DNA of 24,907 nt from Alphaproteobacteria bacterium (lineage in GTDB: Bacteria > Pseudomonadota > Alphaproteobacteria > RS24), in the NCBI GenBank assembly GCA_022428185.1, contig JAKMCZ010000281.1, forward strand, positions 1-24,907. Reading direction: 5' to 3'. A program made the position numbers and the translations under genes. Positions 13,006-21,368 of this stretch are shown in pieces. Positions within the stretch are counted from its first letter, which is position 1; every line of letters begins with the position of its first letter. Under the pieces are notes generated by a model that saw nothing but the letters and a program-made list of their open reading frames with translations, was not told where the DNA came from and did not search any database.

Positions 13006-15372
13006 ATGGCCGAGATATTGCGACAGATAAAAGACCGGCTGGCTTTTTTATGGCTGCGCTTGTCTGCCGCGCTGACACTGTTGGTCGTCTTGGCACTGGC
13101 CTTGGCCGTGCTCGGTTATGCGCCGCAAGACAGTAGCCTGAATGCCAGTGGCGGCGCAGCGGTCGCCAATTGGTTGGGCCGTCCGGGTGCGATTGCGGCC
13201 GATATGGTGCTGCAACTTTTCGGCCTCGCCGTATGGTTAATCTTATTGCCTTTGGGCGCGCGCGCTGCGCGCCAGCTTTCAGGCACGGTGTTAAGCTTAC
13301 CCAATTGGCGGTTCAGCGCGGCGCTCATTGCGCCATTGCTGATGGCGCTGGCTTTGGCCCTGGGCGGTCGCCAAATCGATCCGCTGGCACCGTTTCCGGG
13401 TGGCGCATTAGGGCAATTGCTGGCTGATAATTTGGAAACCGTTTTAGCCGGTTTTTCGTTTTTCATGTCGCGCCAGCTCGAATTGACCTTGGCCTATGGG
13501 TTGGGCGCAGTGGCTTTGTTGGCGGCTCTGTTCGGCAGCGGCTTGGTGCTTCGGGCAGGACAGCTTATCCGCTTCGGCGTCGGACAATTGCGACATGCGC
13601 CCCGCGCCCTCAGTGCGGTCAAAAGCCGCCTCAATGGCGTTTCGGTGCAACGCTTCGTGGCTTGGTCACGCGCGCTCTGGCCCATGTCGATTTGGCTTAA
13701 GCGCGACGATGATGACACCGAGCAAGCCGATGAGACTTATGGTGCCGATGATGATGCGGCGCATGATGTGGCTCATGAGGCGGGCGATATGACCGCAACT
13801 CCGGTGCGGGTGGCGGATAAAAAACCGGCACCAAAAGCCGGTCGCCGCGCCGCACGCGAAGCGCAGCCCAGCCTCGCATTTGATAAATCGGATTATGAAT
13901 TACCGCCCTTGCGGTTATTGACCGAGCATAAAAAACCCCGCCAAGCCGCCAATCTCAGCAAAGATGCATTGGAAGCGAACGCCCGCATGTTGGAAACCGT
14001 GCTCGACGATTTCGGCGTGAAGGGCTCAATCGGTCAGGTGCGCCCCGGCCCTGTGGTGACCCTATATGAATTGGAACCCGCCGCCGGTGTGCGCTCGTCG
14101 CGTGTGGTCGGCTTGTCCGATGATATTGCGCGCTCGATGAGCGCCGTATCGGCTCGCGTGGCACCGGTGCCCGGCTCAAATGTTATCGGCATTGAGTTGC
14201 CCAATCAGACGCGCGAACTGGTCTCCTTGCGCGAGCTGCTCTCCTCAAGCGATTTTGAAAGCGGTAAATCGAAATTGACGATGGCGTTGGGCAAAGATAT
14301 TGGCGGCGCGCCGGTTATGTCTGACCTTGCTAAAATGCCTCATTTGCTGGTCGCGGGCACGACCGGTTCGGGTAAATCGGTCGGCATTAACACAATGATA
14401 TTGTCTTTGCTCTATCGACTGACGCCTGATCAATGCCGCCTCATTCTGGTCGACCCGAAAATGCTCGAATTGTCGGTTTATGACGGCATTCCGCATTTGC
14501 TCGCGCCGGTGGTCACCGAGCCGAAAAAAGCGGTCGTCGCCTTGAAATGGGTGGTGCAGGAAATGGAGAACCGCTATCGCAAAATGGCGAAAATCGGTGT
14601 GCGTAATATTGATGGCTTTAATGAGCGCATGCGCGAAGCCAAAGCGTCGGGCGAAACCCTGTCGCGGCGCGTACAAACCGGCTTTGATCCGGAGAGCGGT
14701 GAGGCGATTTATGAAGATGAAATTATTGAGACCGAGGTTTTGCCGTTTATTGTCGTGGTGATTGATGAAATGGCCGATTTGATGATGGTCGCGGGCAAGG
14801 AGATTGAGGCTGCGGTGCAGCGTCTGGCGCAAATGGCGCGCGCCGCCGGTGTGCATCTCATCACCGCCACGCAGCGTCCGTCGGTCGATGTCATTACCGG
14901 CACCATTAAAGCCAATTTCCCCAGCCGCATCTCGTTTCAAGTCACGTCAAAAATCGATAGCCGCACGGTTTTGGGTGAGCAGGGGGCTGAACAATTACTC
15001 GGTCAAGGCGACATGCTTTATATGGGCGGCGGCGGACGTGTGCAGCGTGTGCATGGGCCGTTCGTGTCTGATGAGGAAGTCGAAAAAGTCGTCACGTTTT
15101 TGAAGAAACAAGGCCTGCCGCAATATATCGAGCAGGTGACGGAAGAGCCGGAAGAGATGCCTGATATGGGAAGCGCCAGCGGCGATAGCCTGTATGACCA
15201 AGCGGTGGCGATTGTCACGCGCGATGGGCGCGCCTCGACCAGCTATGTGCAACGCCGTCTGTCGATCGGTTATAATCGCGCCGCGCGGCTGATTGAACAA
15301 ATGGAAGAACAAGGGGTCATCTCGCCGCCCAATCATGCGGGCAAGCGCGAAATATTGGTCGGCAAACATTAA
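13006..15372 (+). CDS. ftsK: DNA translocase FtsK
   Basis: A 788-residue membrane-anchored DNA pump that clears the chromosome from the closing septum. The N-terminus has several membrane segments (LTLLVVLALALAVLGYA, LFGLAVWLILLPLG, ALIAPLLMALALALGG, LAYGLGAVALLAALFGSGLV), then a rather short acidic linker (DDDDTEQADETYGADDDAAH). The alpha/beta motor has Walker A GTTGSGKS at 451-458 and Walker B VVVIDEMADLMMV with D587. The C-terminal gamma winged helix (DGRASTSYVQRRLSIGYNRA, ARLIEQMEEQGVISPP) reads KOPS-type sequences. I chose ATG 13006 rather than the overlapping TTG at 13000. lolA begins inside the stop codon (TAATG). Confidence 0.97.
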   Translation: MAEILRQIKDRLAFLWLRLSAALTLLVVLALALAVLGYAPQDSSLNASGGAAVANWLGRPGAIAADMVLQLFGLAVWLILLPLGARAARQLSGTVLSLPNWRFSAALIAPLLMALALALGGRQIDPLAPFPGGALGQLLADNLETVLAGFSFFMSRQLELTLAYGLGAVALLAALFGSGLVLRAGQLIRFGVGQLRHAPRALSAVKSRLNGVSVQRFVAWSRALWPMSIWLKRDDDDTEQADETYGADDDAAHDVAHEAGDMTATPVRVADKKPAPKAGRRAAREAQPSLAFDKSDYELPPLRLLTEHKKPRQAANLSKDALEANARMLETVLDDFGVKGSIGQVRPGPVVTLYELEPAAGVRSSRVVGLSDDIARSMSAVSARVAPVPGSNVIGIELPNQTRELVSLRELLSSSDFESGKSKLTMALGKDIGGAPVMSDLAKMPHLLVAGTTGSGKSVGINTMILSLLYRLTPDQCRLILVDPKMLELSVYDGIPHLLAPVVTEPKKAVVALKWVVQEMENRYRKMAKIGVRNIDGFNERMREAKASGETLSRRVQTGFDPESGEAIYEDEIIETEVLPFIVVVIDEMADLMMVAGKEIEAAVQRLAQMARAAGVHLITATQRPSVDVITGTIKANFPSRISFQVTSKIDSRTVLGEQGAEQLLGQGDMLYMGGGGRVQRVHGPFVSDEEVEKVVTFLKKQGLPQYIEQVTEEPEEMPDMGSASGDSLYDQAVAIVTRDGRASTSYVQRRLSIGYNRAARLIEQMEEQGVISPPNHAGKREILVGKH

Positions 15373-16031
15373 TGCGGAAAATTGCGATGCGGAAAAACAA
15401 AAATAACAAATCCACCACCGGCCCGTTAGCCATGCTGGCGGCTTTCTGGCTCGCGGCCTTATTGCCTTTTGTTCCGGTCGCGGCATCTGCCGAGCCGGTC
15501 GATGCGGCATGGCTGGCGCGCATCAATCAAGCGCTCAAGGCCATACCGCCTTTAAGCGGGCGGTTTCAGCAAAAGCTGCCCAATGGCGGGCATGCTGAGG
15601 GTGTTTATGCGATGGACTGGCCCGACCGCTTGCGCTTTGCCTATGATGTCGGCGGCGAGAGCATTGTGACGGTAAAAGGAAAATTTGTCGCCGTGCAGGA
15701 AACGCCGGGCGGCGAGCCAAACTGGTTTCCTGTCGCCTTGACGCCGCTTTCAGTTTTGCGCCGCGCCATTGCCGAGGGGATTGACGCGCCCATGGTCACC
15801 AACTTGTCCATTCGCACAGATAATTATTCCATTACGTTGGAAGACCCGAGCGGTGATTTGCCGGGCCAGGCCGAGCTGTTCTTTACGCGGCAAGGCGACC
15901 GGCTCTATGCTTGGCGGCTGACCGATGTGCAAAATTTGGTGACTTTGGTGCGCCTGTCTGAAATCATCGTGCATGAGAAACTGGCAAATAGCCGATTTGA
16001 TATTATTGAAGATGACCCAGATGATGAGTGA
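15372..16031 (+). CDS. lolA: Outer-membrane lipoprotein carrier protein LolA
   Basis: A 219-residue periplasmic chaperone that carries lipoproteins from the LolCDE complex to the outer membrane. The N-terminal signal peptide has a basic region (MRKIAMRKNKNNK), a hydrophobic core and cleavage near AASA/EPV, at about residue 41. The mature part shows INQALKAIPPLSGRFQQKLP, GVYAMDWPDRLRFAYD, TVKGKFVAVQE and a long concave beta-sheet pattern typical of LolA. Its ATG overlaps the ftsK stop by 1 base, implying coupling. ATG 15387 is a possible alternative start. The ftsK-lolA pair is common in alphaproteobacteria. Confidence 0.93.
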   Translation: MRKIAMRKNKNNKSTTGPLAMLAAFWLAALLPFVPVAASAEPVDAAWLARINQALKAIPPLSGRFQQKLPNGGHAEGVYAMDWPDRLRFAYDVGGESIVTVKGKFVAVQETPGGEPNWFPVALTPLSVLRRAIAEGIDAPMVTNLSIRTDNYSITLEDPSGDLPGQAELFFTRQGDRLYAWRLTDVQNLVTLVRLSEIIVHEKLANSRFDIIEDDPDDE

Positions 16032-16036
16032 GTGTG

Positions 16037-16714
16037 ATGGTGCGTAATCGCGACATGAACCCGCAAGACCCGCAAGCCGATGATTGGCAAGCCAGCGCCG
16101 AAAGCTTGTTGGCCTTAGAGGCGGAAATCCCGCTTTTATCGGCGGTGCGCGAATTTACCGAACGCGCGGCGCGGGCGCGGTGGTTTGCTGAATTGGGCGA
16201 GCCGATTGACCCTAAGACGGATAATTTGGCGCGCGCCTATCTTGATGGGTTGGGGTTTCCCGATGCTGAACCCTTGCCGGTTTTGAATTGGGACGATGCG
16301 CTCGACGCCTCTGAAAGCGGCGATTTGAATAGCGCGGCTTGGGAGGCCGAAGAACAATTGCGCGCCGCCTTGACCGACCGTGTGCTTGAGGGCGTGTCTG
16401 AGGAAGGTCTTGGCGTAATGCTGGCGCATTTATCGGCGGCGCTGGCTGAGCCGCTGGCGGAAATGGCCGATGAGGCGTTAATGATGGCTGATGAGCCGCC
16501 CGATGCGATACGCGATTTGGCGGTCGGTGCGGCGCAGCAAGCGGCCTTTGGCGGTGCCTTGGCGCTGGCGGCGGCGGCGCTTGAAATGGCCGATACGGAC
16601 GACCAACAAGCCGGACAAGAAGCGCTGGAGCACCCGCTTATGATGCGTTATCGGCTTTTTGAGCTGGGCCGCTGGCCGTTGGCTTTGAGCGGTCGAAGCC
16701 TTAATTTATTTTAA
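16037..16714 (+). CDS. Acidic Ala-rich protein of unknown function
   Basis: A protein of about 225 residues that I do not recognise by name. It has no signal peptide or membrane segment and looks cytoplasmic, strongly acidic and mostly helical. Visible stretches are TERAARARWFAELGEPIDPK near the N-terminus, VLNWDDALDASESGDLN in the middle, and a C-terminus of HPLMMRYRLFELGRWPLALS. It sits between lolA and xth with a possible GTG start overlapping the lolA stop; ATG 16037 or 16055 are the other choices and no ribosome-binding site decides. The position suggests cotranscription with the dapC-ftsK-lolA block. Function unknown. Confidence 0.75.
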   Translation: MVRNRDMNPQDPQADDWQASAESLLALEAEIPLLSAVREFTERAARARWFAELGEPIDPKTDNLARAYLDGLGFPDAEPLPVLNWDDALDASESGDLNSAAWEAEEQLRAALTDRVLEGVSEEGLGVMLAHLSAALAEPLAEMADEALMMADEPPDAIRDLAVGAAQQAAFGGALALAAAALEMADTDDQQAGQEALEHPLMMRYRLFELGRWPLALSGRSLNLF

Positions 16715-16740
16715 CCCAAAAAAGGCTTTAGGAGAGACCG

Positions 16741-17547
16741 ATGCGGATTGTCTCGTGGAATATCAATTCGGTGCGCTTGCGCGAAAAACTGGTCATCAAG
16801 CTGATGAAAAAGCTCGACCCGGATATTATTTGTCTGCAAGAAACCAAATGCCCAAACGATCAGTTTCCCGAAAAAGCGTTTGCCAAAGCCGGTTTCAGCC
16901 ACATTGCCAAGAACGGCATTAAGGGCTATCACGGCGTCGCTACGCTGTCGAAGCAGCCTATTATTGACAGTCATATTGTCGATTATTGTAAAAAGGGCGA
17001 TGGGCGCCATATCGCCGTCACCGTCAAAGCGGGGCGTAAAAACGTCACTGTGCATAATTTCTACGTGCCCGCCGGAGGCGATGAGCCGGACCCTAAGATA
17101 AATGACAAGTTTGCGCATAAGCTGCAGTTTCTAAGCGAGATGCAGCGCACCTTTAAAAAGCTGAAAAAACAAGGAAAAGCGGCTGGTGAAGTGCTTTTGG
17201 GAGACCTTAATATCGCCCCCGGTGAGCATGATGTTTGGTCGTCCAAACAATTGAAAAACGTGGTCAGCCATACGGCGATTGAAAAGGCTGAATTGGCTAA
17301 ACTCGTCGCCGCCGCTGACTGGGATGATGTGGCGCGGCGTTTCGTGCCGCCGGAAGAAAAGCTTTATAGCTGGTGGAGCTATCGGGCGCGCGATTGGGCC
17401 GCATCTGATCGCGGGCGGCGGCTCGATCATATTTGGGTAACCCCCGATTTATCGCCCGCCGTTTCAGATTATGGCGTGCTGCGCGCGGCACGGGGTTGGC
17501 AGCGACCGTCTGACCATGCGCCGCTATGGATTGATTTAAAGAGCTAA
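16741..17547 (+). CDS. xth: Exodeoxyribonuclease III (AP endonuclease, Xth)
   Basis: A 268-residue Xth-type AP endonuclease and 3'-5' exonuclease for base-excision repair in the cytoplasm. All the exonuclease-endonuclease-phosphatase motifs are present: MRIVSWNINSVRLREKL, IICLQETKC with the metal-binding Glu, HNFYVPAGGDEPD, LLGDLNIAPGEHDV with the Asp/Asn pair, YSWWSYRARDWAASDRGRRL, DHIWVTP, and the C-terminal SDHAPLW catalytic Asp-His. An AGGAG ribosome-binding site (16730-16734) lies 6 bases before the ATG. Complete and ordinary. Confidence 0.96.
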   Translation: MRIVSWNINSVRLREKLVIKLMKKLDPDIICLQETKCPNDQFPEKAFAKAGFSHIAKNGIKGYHGVATLSKQPIIDSHIVDYCKKGDGRHIAVTVKAGRKNVTVHNFYVPAGGDEPDPKINDKFAHKLQFLSEMQRTFKKLKKQGKAAGEVLLGDLNIAPGEHDVWSSKQLKNVVSHTAIEKAELAKLVAAADWDDVARRFVPPEEKLYSWWSYRARDWAASDRGRRLDHIWVTPDLSPAVSDYGVLRAARGWQRPSDHAPLWIDLKS

Positions 17548-17599
17548 ATAGGCGACATTCTGCGAGCCAGAAAAGAACAAGGTGAAACGGGAGCAGGTA

Positions 17600-18757
17600 A
17601 TGAATATGCATGCAAATATCAGCGCCGATATTCAGGCGGTTTGCGCACGCGCTGCGGCGGAAAGCGATGCCACGGAAACGGCGCGGCAATTATCGCCAGA
17701 GCTGGCCCGCCAATTGGCGGCGGCAGGATTTTTCGACATGTTTGTGCCTGCCGCTTTGGGCGGGCAAGAATTAGCGCCGCCTGAGGCGATGGCGCGGCTC
17801 AAATATTTGGCGCGTCACGATGCGGCCAGCGGTTGGGTGTCGATGATTGGCGCAACCGCGGCGCTCGGTTCGGCCTATATTGACGGCGCGGTTGCCGGCG
17901 ATATGTTTGCCGCCAATGAGCGCATCACTTGCGGTATATTTGCGCCCAATGGGCGCGCCATTCGCGATGGTGACGATTATGTTGTCTCGGGCCGATGGGC
18001 TTGGGCGTCGGGGTCGGCCAATGCCGATTATATCGGGCTTGGCTGCATGGCTTTGGACAATGCAGATGAAGCGCCTTCGGGCGACAAAATTCGTCTGCTT
18101 ATGGTGCCGCGCGAGGCGGTGATTTTCCATGATACTTGGCACACGCTTGGTCTGTGCGGAACCTCATCGGGTGATGTCGAACTGGATAAGGTGCGCGTGC
18201 CGGTGGCGCACAGCTATTCGATTGCCACGGACACACCCTGGGCCGATGGGGCACTCTACAAAATGCCGTATTTTGCGCTTTTAGCCAGTGGCGTTGGCGC
18301 AGTCGCGTTAGGCAATGCGCGCGCCGCGCTTGACGCAATTATCGAATTGGCGACGGCTAAGAAAGCGCAAGGTCATGGGCGCACTTTGGCCGAGCGCAGC
18401 GGAGTGCAGGCGGCATTGGCGCAGGCCGAAGCCCAATGGCGTGCCGCCAATGCGTTGTTTGACAATACCGTTTCCGACAGTTGGCAGGCTGCACAAAATG
18501 GCGGCGCAGACGCAATTACACCCGAATTAAAGGCTGATATGCGGCTGGTTTCGACCCATGCGGTGCGAAGCTGTGCCGACGTTGTGCGCGCCGTGCACGA
18601 TATTGCGGGCGGCACATCGGTCTATCTTGACAGCAATATTCAACGTCGCTTGCGCGATGCACAAACCATGACGCAGCATATGATTACCAATGCCGCGACC
18701 TATGAGATGGCCGGTCGGGTTTTGTTGGGCGGTTATCATCCGGGCATGCAGCTTTAG
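17600..18757 (+). CDS. Acyl-CoA dehydrogenase-fold protein, possibly a group D flavin monooxygenase
   Basis: A 385-residue protein with the acyl-CoA dehydrogenase fold: helical N-domain (QLSPELARQLAAAGFFDMFV, ALGGQELAP), middle beta domain (YVVSGRWAWASGSANADYIG) and helical C-domain. The C-terminal signature VHDIAGGTSVYLDSNIQRRL then RDAQTMTQHMITNAATYEMA resembles HsaA/DszC-type flavin-dependent monooxygenases (group D) more than true dehydrogenases, and I see no equivalent of the dehydrogenase catalytic Glu. ATG 17600 has GGGAG at 17589-17593 with 6-base spacing; GTG 17582 precedes it and is less likely. No flavin reductase is adjacent. It could instead be a divergent dehydrogenase. Substrate unknown. 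Confidence 0.8.
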   Translation: MNMHANISADIQAVCARAAAESDATETARQLSPELARQLAAAGFFDMFVPAALGGQELAPPEAMARLKYLARHDAASGWVSMIGATAALGSAYIDGAVAGDMFAANERITCGIFAPNGRAIRDGDDYVVSGRWAWASGSANADYIGLGCMALDNADEAPSGDKIRLLMVPREAVIFHDTWHTLGLCGTSSGDVELDKVRVPVAHSYSIATDTPWADGALYKMPYFALLASGVGAVALGNARAALDAIIELATAKKAQGHGRTLAERSGVQAALAQAEAQWRAANALFDNTVSDSWQAAQNGGADAITPELKADMRLVSTHAVRSCADVVRAVHDIAGGTSVYLDSNIQRRLRDAQTMTQHMITNAATYEMAGRVLLGGYHPGMQL

Positions 18758-18861
18758 GCGTTTTGAGCCAGATTGTCGCAAGCGCGGCGTTGCGCGAGGC
18801 TGATACTTGCGCATTGCCGCGCGCCCGATTACGTTACTTTTTCAAAAAAAGGGAGTGCATC

Positions 18862-20010
18862 ATGCTTGGAAATTACACATCACCTTGGATGACTGAGGAT
18901 TTGACCATCTTTAAAGATGCGGCGCATAAATTTATGATGGCGGAGTTTGTTCCTTTGGCCGATAAATGGCACGAGCAGGGCATGGTCGATCGCGAGGCTT
19001 GGAATAAGGCCGGTGAGGCCGGACTTTTGCTGACCTCAATCCCGGAAGAATATGGCGGCGGCGGCGGTGATTATCGCCATGAAGCGATTATGACGGAAGA
19101 GCAAACCCGTCTCGGCCTTGGCGGTTGGGGTCAGTCGGTTCACTCGCTGATTTGTTCGCATTACTTCCTCGCCTATGGGACAGAAGAGCAGAAGAAAAAA
19201 TATCTGCCCAAAATGGCAAGCGGCGAGATGGTGTGCGCCATTGCGATGACCGAACCGGGCACGGGATCAGATTTGCAATCGGTTAAAACCACGGCGTTAA
19301 AAGATGGCAATCAATATGTCGTCAATGGCTCGAAAACTTTCATCACCAATGGTCAGCATGCTGATTTGGTTTTGGTGGTTGCCAAAACCGACCCCAAACA
19401 AGGTGCCAAGGGCATTTCGCTGATGATTGTCGAGAGCGAGAGCGACGGTTTTGCGCGCGGGCGCAATCTTGACAAAATGGGTCAGCATGCCGCCGACACG
19501 TCAGAATTGTTTTTCGACGAGGTTAAAGTTCCCGCCGATAATGTTTTGGGCGGCGAAGAGGGGCAGGGCTTTTACCAGCTGATGCAGCAATTACCGGCTG
19601 AGCGTTTGGTAATTGCCAATGGTGCGGTGGCGGCGATTGAGCGCGCGATTGAACTGACACTCGATTATACGCGCGAACGCGAAACCTTCGGCAATTCGAT
19701 TTTTGATTATCAAAACACCCAGTTCAAATTGGCTGAGTGCAAAGCGGATTGGATGGCGGCACGCGCCATGGTCGACCAATTGGTGCAACAATTGCTCGAT
19801 GGCAAGCTTGATGCCAATACTGCGGCGGCGGCTAAATTTTGGTGCACTGAGCGCGAAAATGAAATCATTGATACATGCCTGCAATTTTTTGGCGGCTGGG
19901 GCTATATGGACGAATATCCGATTAGCCGCATGTATACTGACAGTCGGGTGCAGCGCATTTATGGCGGCTCCAACGAAATTATGCGGATGTTGGTGGCGCG
20001 CGCGCTGTAA
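18862..20010 (+). CDS. Acyl-CoA dehydrogenase (long-chain-like)
   Basis: A 382-residue acyl-CoA dehydrogenase, FAD-dependent, introducing the alpha-beta double bond in fatty or branched acyl-CoA oxidation. Clear family motifs: CAIAMTEPGTGSDLQSVKTT (FAD- and substrate-binding loop), NGSKTFITNGQHADL, FFDEVKVPADNVLGGEEGQG, CLQFFGGWGYMDEYPISRMY, and RIYGGSNEIMRML at the C-terminus. The last motif has Gly where medium-chain enzymes carry the catalytic Glu, as in long-chain and isovaleryl enzymes, which use a Glu in helix G; the matching residue here is probably E247 in LPAERLVIANG. ATG 18862 has GGGAG (18851-18855) with 6-base spacing; the longer frame to 18763 is not credible. Confidence 0.94.
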   Translation: MLGNYTSPWMTEDLTIFKDAAHKFMMAEFVPLADKWHEQGMVDREAWNKAGEAGLLLTSIPEEYGGGGGDYRHEAIMTEEQTRLGLGGWGQSVHSLICSHYFLAYGTEEQKKKYLPKMASGEMVCAIAMTEPGTGSDLQSVKTTALKDGNQYVVNGSKTFITNGQHADLVLVVAKTDPKQGAKGISLMIVESESDGFARGRNLDKMGQHAADTSELFFDEVKVPADNVLGGEEGQGFYQLMQQLPAERLVIANGAVAAIERAIELTLDYTRERETFGNSIFDYQNTQFKLAECKADWMAARAMVDQLVQQLLDGKLDANTAAAAKFWCTERENEIIDTCLQFFGGWGYMDEYPISRMYTDSRVQRIYGGSNEIMRMLVARAL

Positions 20011-20018
20011 GGCGCTTT

Positions 20019-20046
20019 TTGTCGCCCCACGAGCTGCCCATATTTT
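20019..20046 (+). promoter_or_regulatory. Weak candidate promoter of the exbB-exbD-exbD-VWA operon
   Basis: TTGTCG (20019-20024), a 16-base spacer and TATTTT (20041-20046) would start transcription near 20053, about 50 bases before the ATG at 20102. Each box matches four of six consensus bases, so this is only suggestive. The gap of 91 bases after the acyl-CoA dehydrogenase allows a separate promoter but also read-through. Confidence 0.3.
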
Positions 20047-20101
20047 GCGGATAGTTGACGCTGCCTAAATGAGCAGTGCGGCGTAATAAAGGAACCGATA
20101 G

Positions 20102-20932
20102 ATGACCCGCCATAAAACCTCAATTGAGACTTTCAATAACCCCCGCGCCCTTTATCGCATCGGTCTGTTGAGCTTTATAGCGGCGCTCACCGCGCTCATT
20201 GTGCTGCCATACTTTGGCGGCGCGCTGGCGCAAGACGCCCAAGAAGCACAAGCGGCGCAAGACGTTGCCGCCGTGGCGGGTGACGCGCCGGGTTTCTGGT
20301 CGCTCTTATTCGGCAAGGGCGGGGTGGTGACTTGGGTGATTGCCGTTTTATCGGCCGTCGGCCTGCCGATTGCCGGTATCAAATTATATGAATTTTACCG
20401 CATGGATATTTTCCGCCCGCAAGAATTTGATGTCGCATTGGGCGACATGCGACGCGGCAAAACAGACGGTCTGGCGGCGCGGCTCGATGCGCTGGCACAT
20501 CCGGCGGCACCGCTTATCGCCTTTGCGCTCAGCCAAACCGGCAGTGGTTCTTTGGACGGTGATTTATTGCGCGAAGAATTGACCCGCCGCGCGCAATTTT
20601 TGGTGCGCCATTTATCGCGCCATATCTGGATATTGGAACTGATTGCCGCCTCAGCCCCACTTTTCGGCCTATTGGGCACAGTGTTGGGCATGATTGTCGC
20701 TTTTCAAGGCGTCGGTCAGGGAGCCGGTGGTGCGGATACGGCATTGCTGGCATCGGGTATTTGGGAAGCTCTGTTGACCACCGCTTTCGGCTTGGGTGTG
20801 GCCCTGCCGTTTTCCATCATTGCGGCGATTTTCAATAATGCGGTCGATGATGTGCGCGATAAGGTTGAGGATGCGCTGACTGAAATTTTGGTGCGCGCCG
20901 ATTCCAATATGCGTAAGCAAAAACAGGCTTAA
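20102..20932 (+). CDS. MotA/TolQ/ExbB-family proton channel protein
   Basis: A 276-residue inner-membrane protein of the ExbB/TolQ/MotA family, the stator that uses proton flow to drive a partner. A hydrophobic N-terminal segment (18-40) ends GGALAQD and could be a cleaved signal peptide or an extra helix. The core membrane helices are at about 73-98 (VVTWVIAVLSAVGLPIAGIK), 176-202 (LELIAASAPLFGLLGTVLGM) and 219-247 (WEALLTTAFGLGVALPFSII). Pore residues expected of the family are present: T193, E222 and T226/T227. An AAAGGA ribosome-binding site at 20088-20093 precedes the ATG by 8 bases. The ExbD gene begins 3 bases after the stop, making this the first gene of the operon. Confidence 0.93.
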   Translation: MTRHKTSIETFNNPRALYRIGLLSFIAALTALIVLPYFGGALAQDAQEAQAAQDVAAVAGDAPGFWSLLFGKGGVVTWVIAVLSAVGLPIAGIKLYEFYRMDIFRPQEFDVALGDMRRGKTDGLAARLDALAHPAAPLIAFALSQTGSGSLDGDLLREELTRRAQFLVRHLSRHIWILELIAASAPLFGLLGTVLGMIVAFQGVGQGAGGADTALLASGIWEALLTTAFGLGVALPFSIIAAIFNNAVDDVRDKVEDALTEILVRADSNMRKQKQA

Positions 20933-20935
20933 GCC

Positions 20936-21355
20936 ATGCAGTTGGCTCGCCGTCCTCGCCGCGCCGGATTTATGGGGTTAACCCCCCTCATCGATATGAT
21001 ATTTCTGCTGCTACTGTTTTTCCTATTGGGGTCTGATTTCGTCACCTATGGGCAAAGCCGGTTGGCACCGCCGCGCGGCTCGGGTGGTAATACCAGTGCT
21101 CCGCCGCCCATTGTCATCACATTATCTGCCGACGGTGCCTTGAGCTGGAACGGCACACCGGCAAACCAAGATTTTTTGACCCGCGAAACGACACGGCGCG
21201 TTACCGCCAATGATGAACAGATATTGGTGCTGATGCCGGCCGGCAATGCCAACATTCAGCAGGTCAGTGATATTATGGATGTGCTGCAACACGCCGGGGC
21301 AAAGTCCATCACGCTGGAGCGCGATGTGTTCGATATCGATTTGGCTGATTTTTGA
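20936..21355 (+). CDS. ExbD/TolR-family protein, proton-competent (ExbD-1)
   Basis: A 139-residue ExbD/TolR protein: a short basic cytoplasmic N-terminus (MQLARRPRRAGFMG), one membrane helix (PLIDMIFLLLLFFLLGSDFV) and a periplasmic domain (about 45-139). The proton-carrying aspartate is D20 in TPLIDMIF, equivalent to D25 of E. coli ExbD. The periplasmic part has PPPIVITLSADGALSWNGTP and a C-terminal half VLMPAGNANIQQVSDIMDVL, the usual ExbD fold. It starts 3 bases after the ExbB stop and is followed 13 bases later by the second ExbD gene, with a GAGGAA site for that gene overlapping its own stop. Confidence 0.92.
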   Translation: MQLARRPRRAGFMGLTPLIDMIFLLLLFFLLGSDFVTYGQSRLAPPRGSGGNTSAPPPIVITLSADGALSWNGTPANQDFLTRETTRRVTANDEQILVLMPAGNANIQQVSDIMDVLQHAGAKSITLERDVFDIDLADF

Positions 21356-21368
21356 GGAATAAGCGACC

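Noticed and set aside
12351..13136. 261-codon plus-strand frame overlapping the dapC-like and ftsK genes
   Set aside because: It overlaps two well-supported genes in another frame and its Arg/Pro/Trp-rich translation is unlike a real protein.
14245..14940. 231-codon open frame on the minus strand inside ftsK
   Set aside because: It is antisense to the conserved FtsK motor domain; its His/Arg/Asn-rich translation has no recognisable motif and is the usual shadow of a GC-rich gene.
20011..20026. GGCG-CTTTTTGT-CGCC hairpin after the acyl-CoA dehydrogenase
   Set aside because: The stem is only 4 bp and no T tract follows it, so it is too weak to call a terminator.
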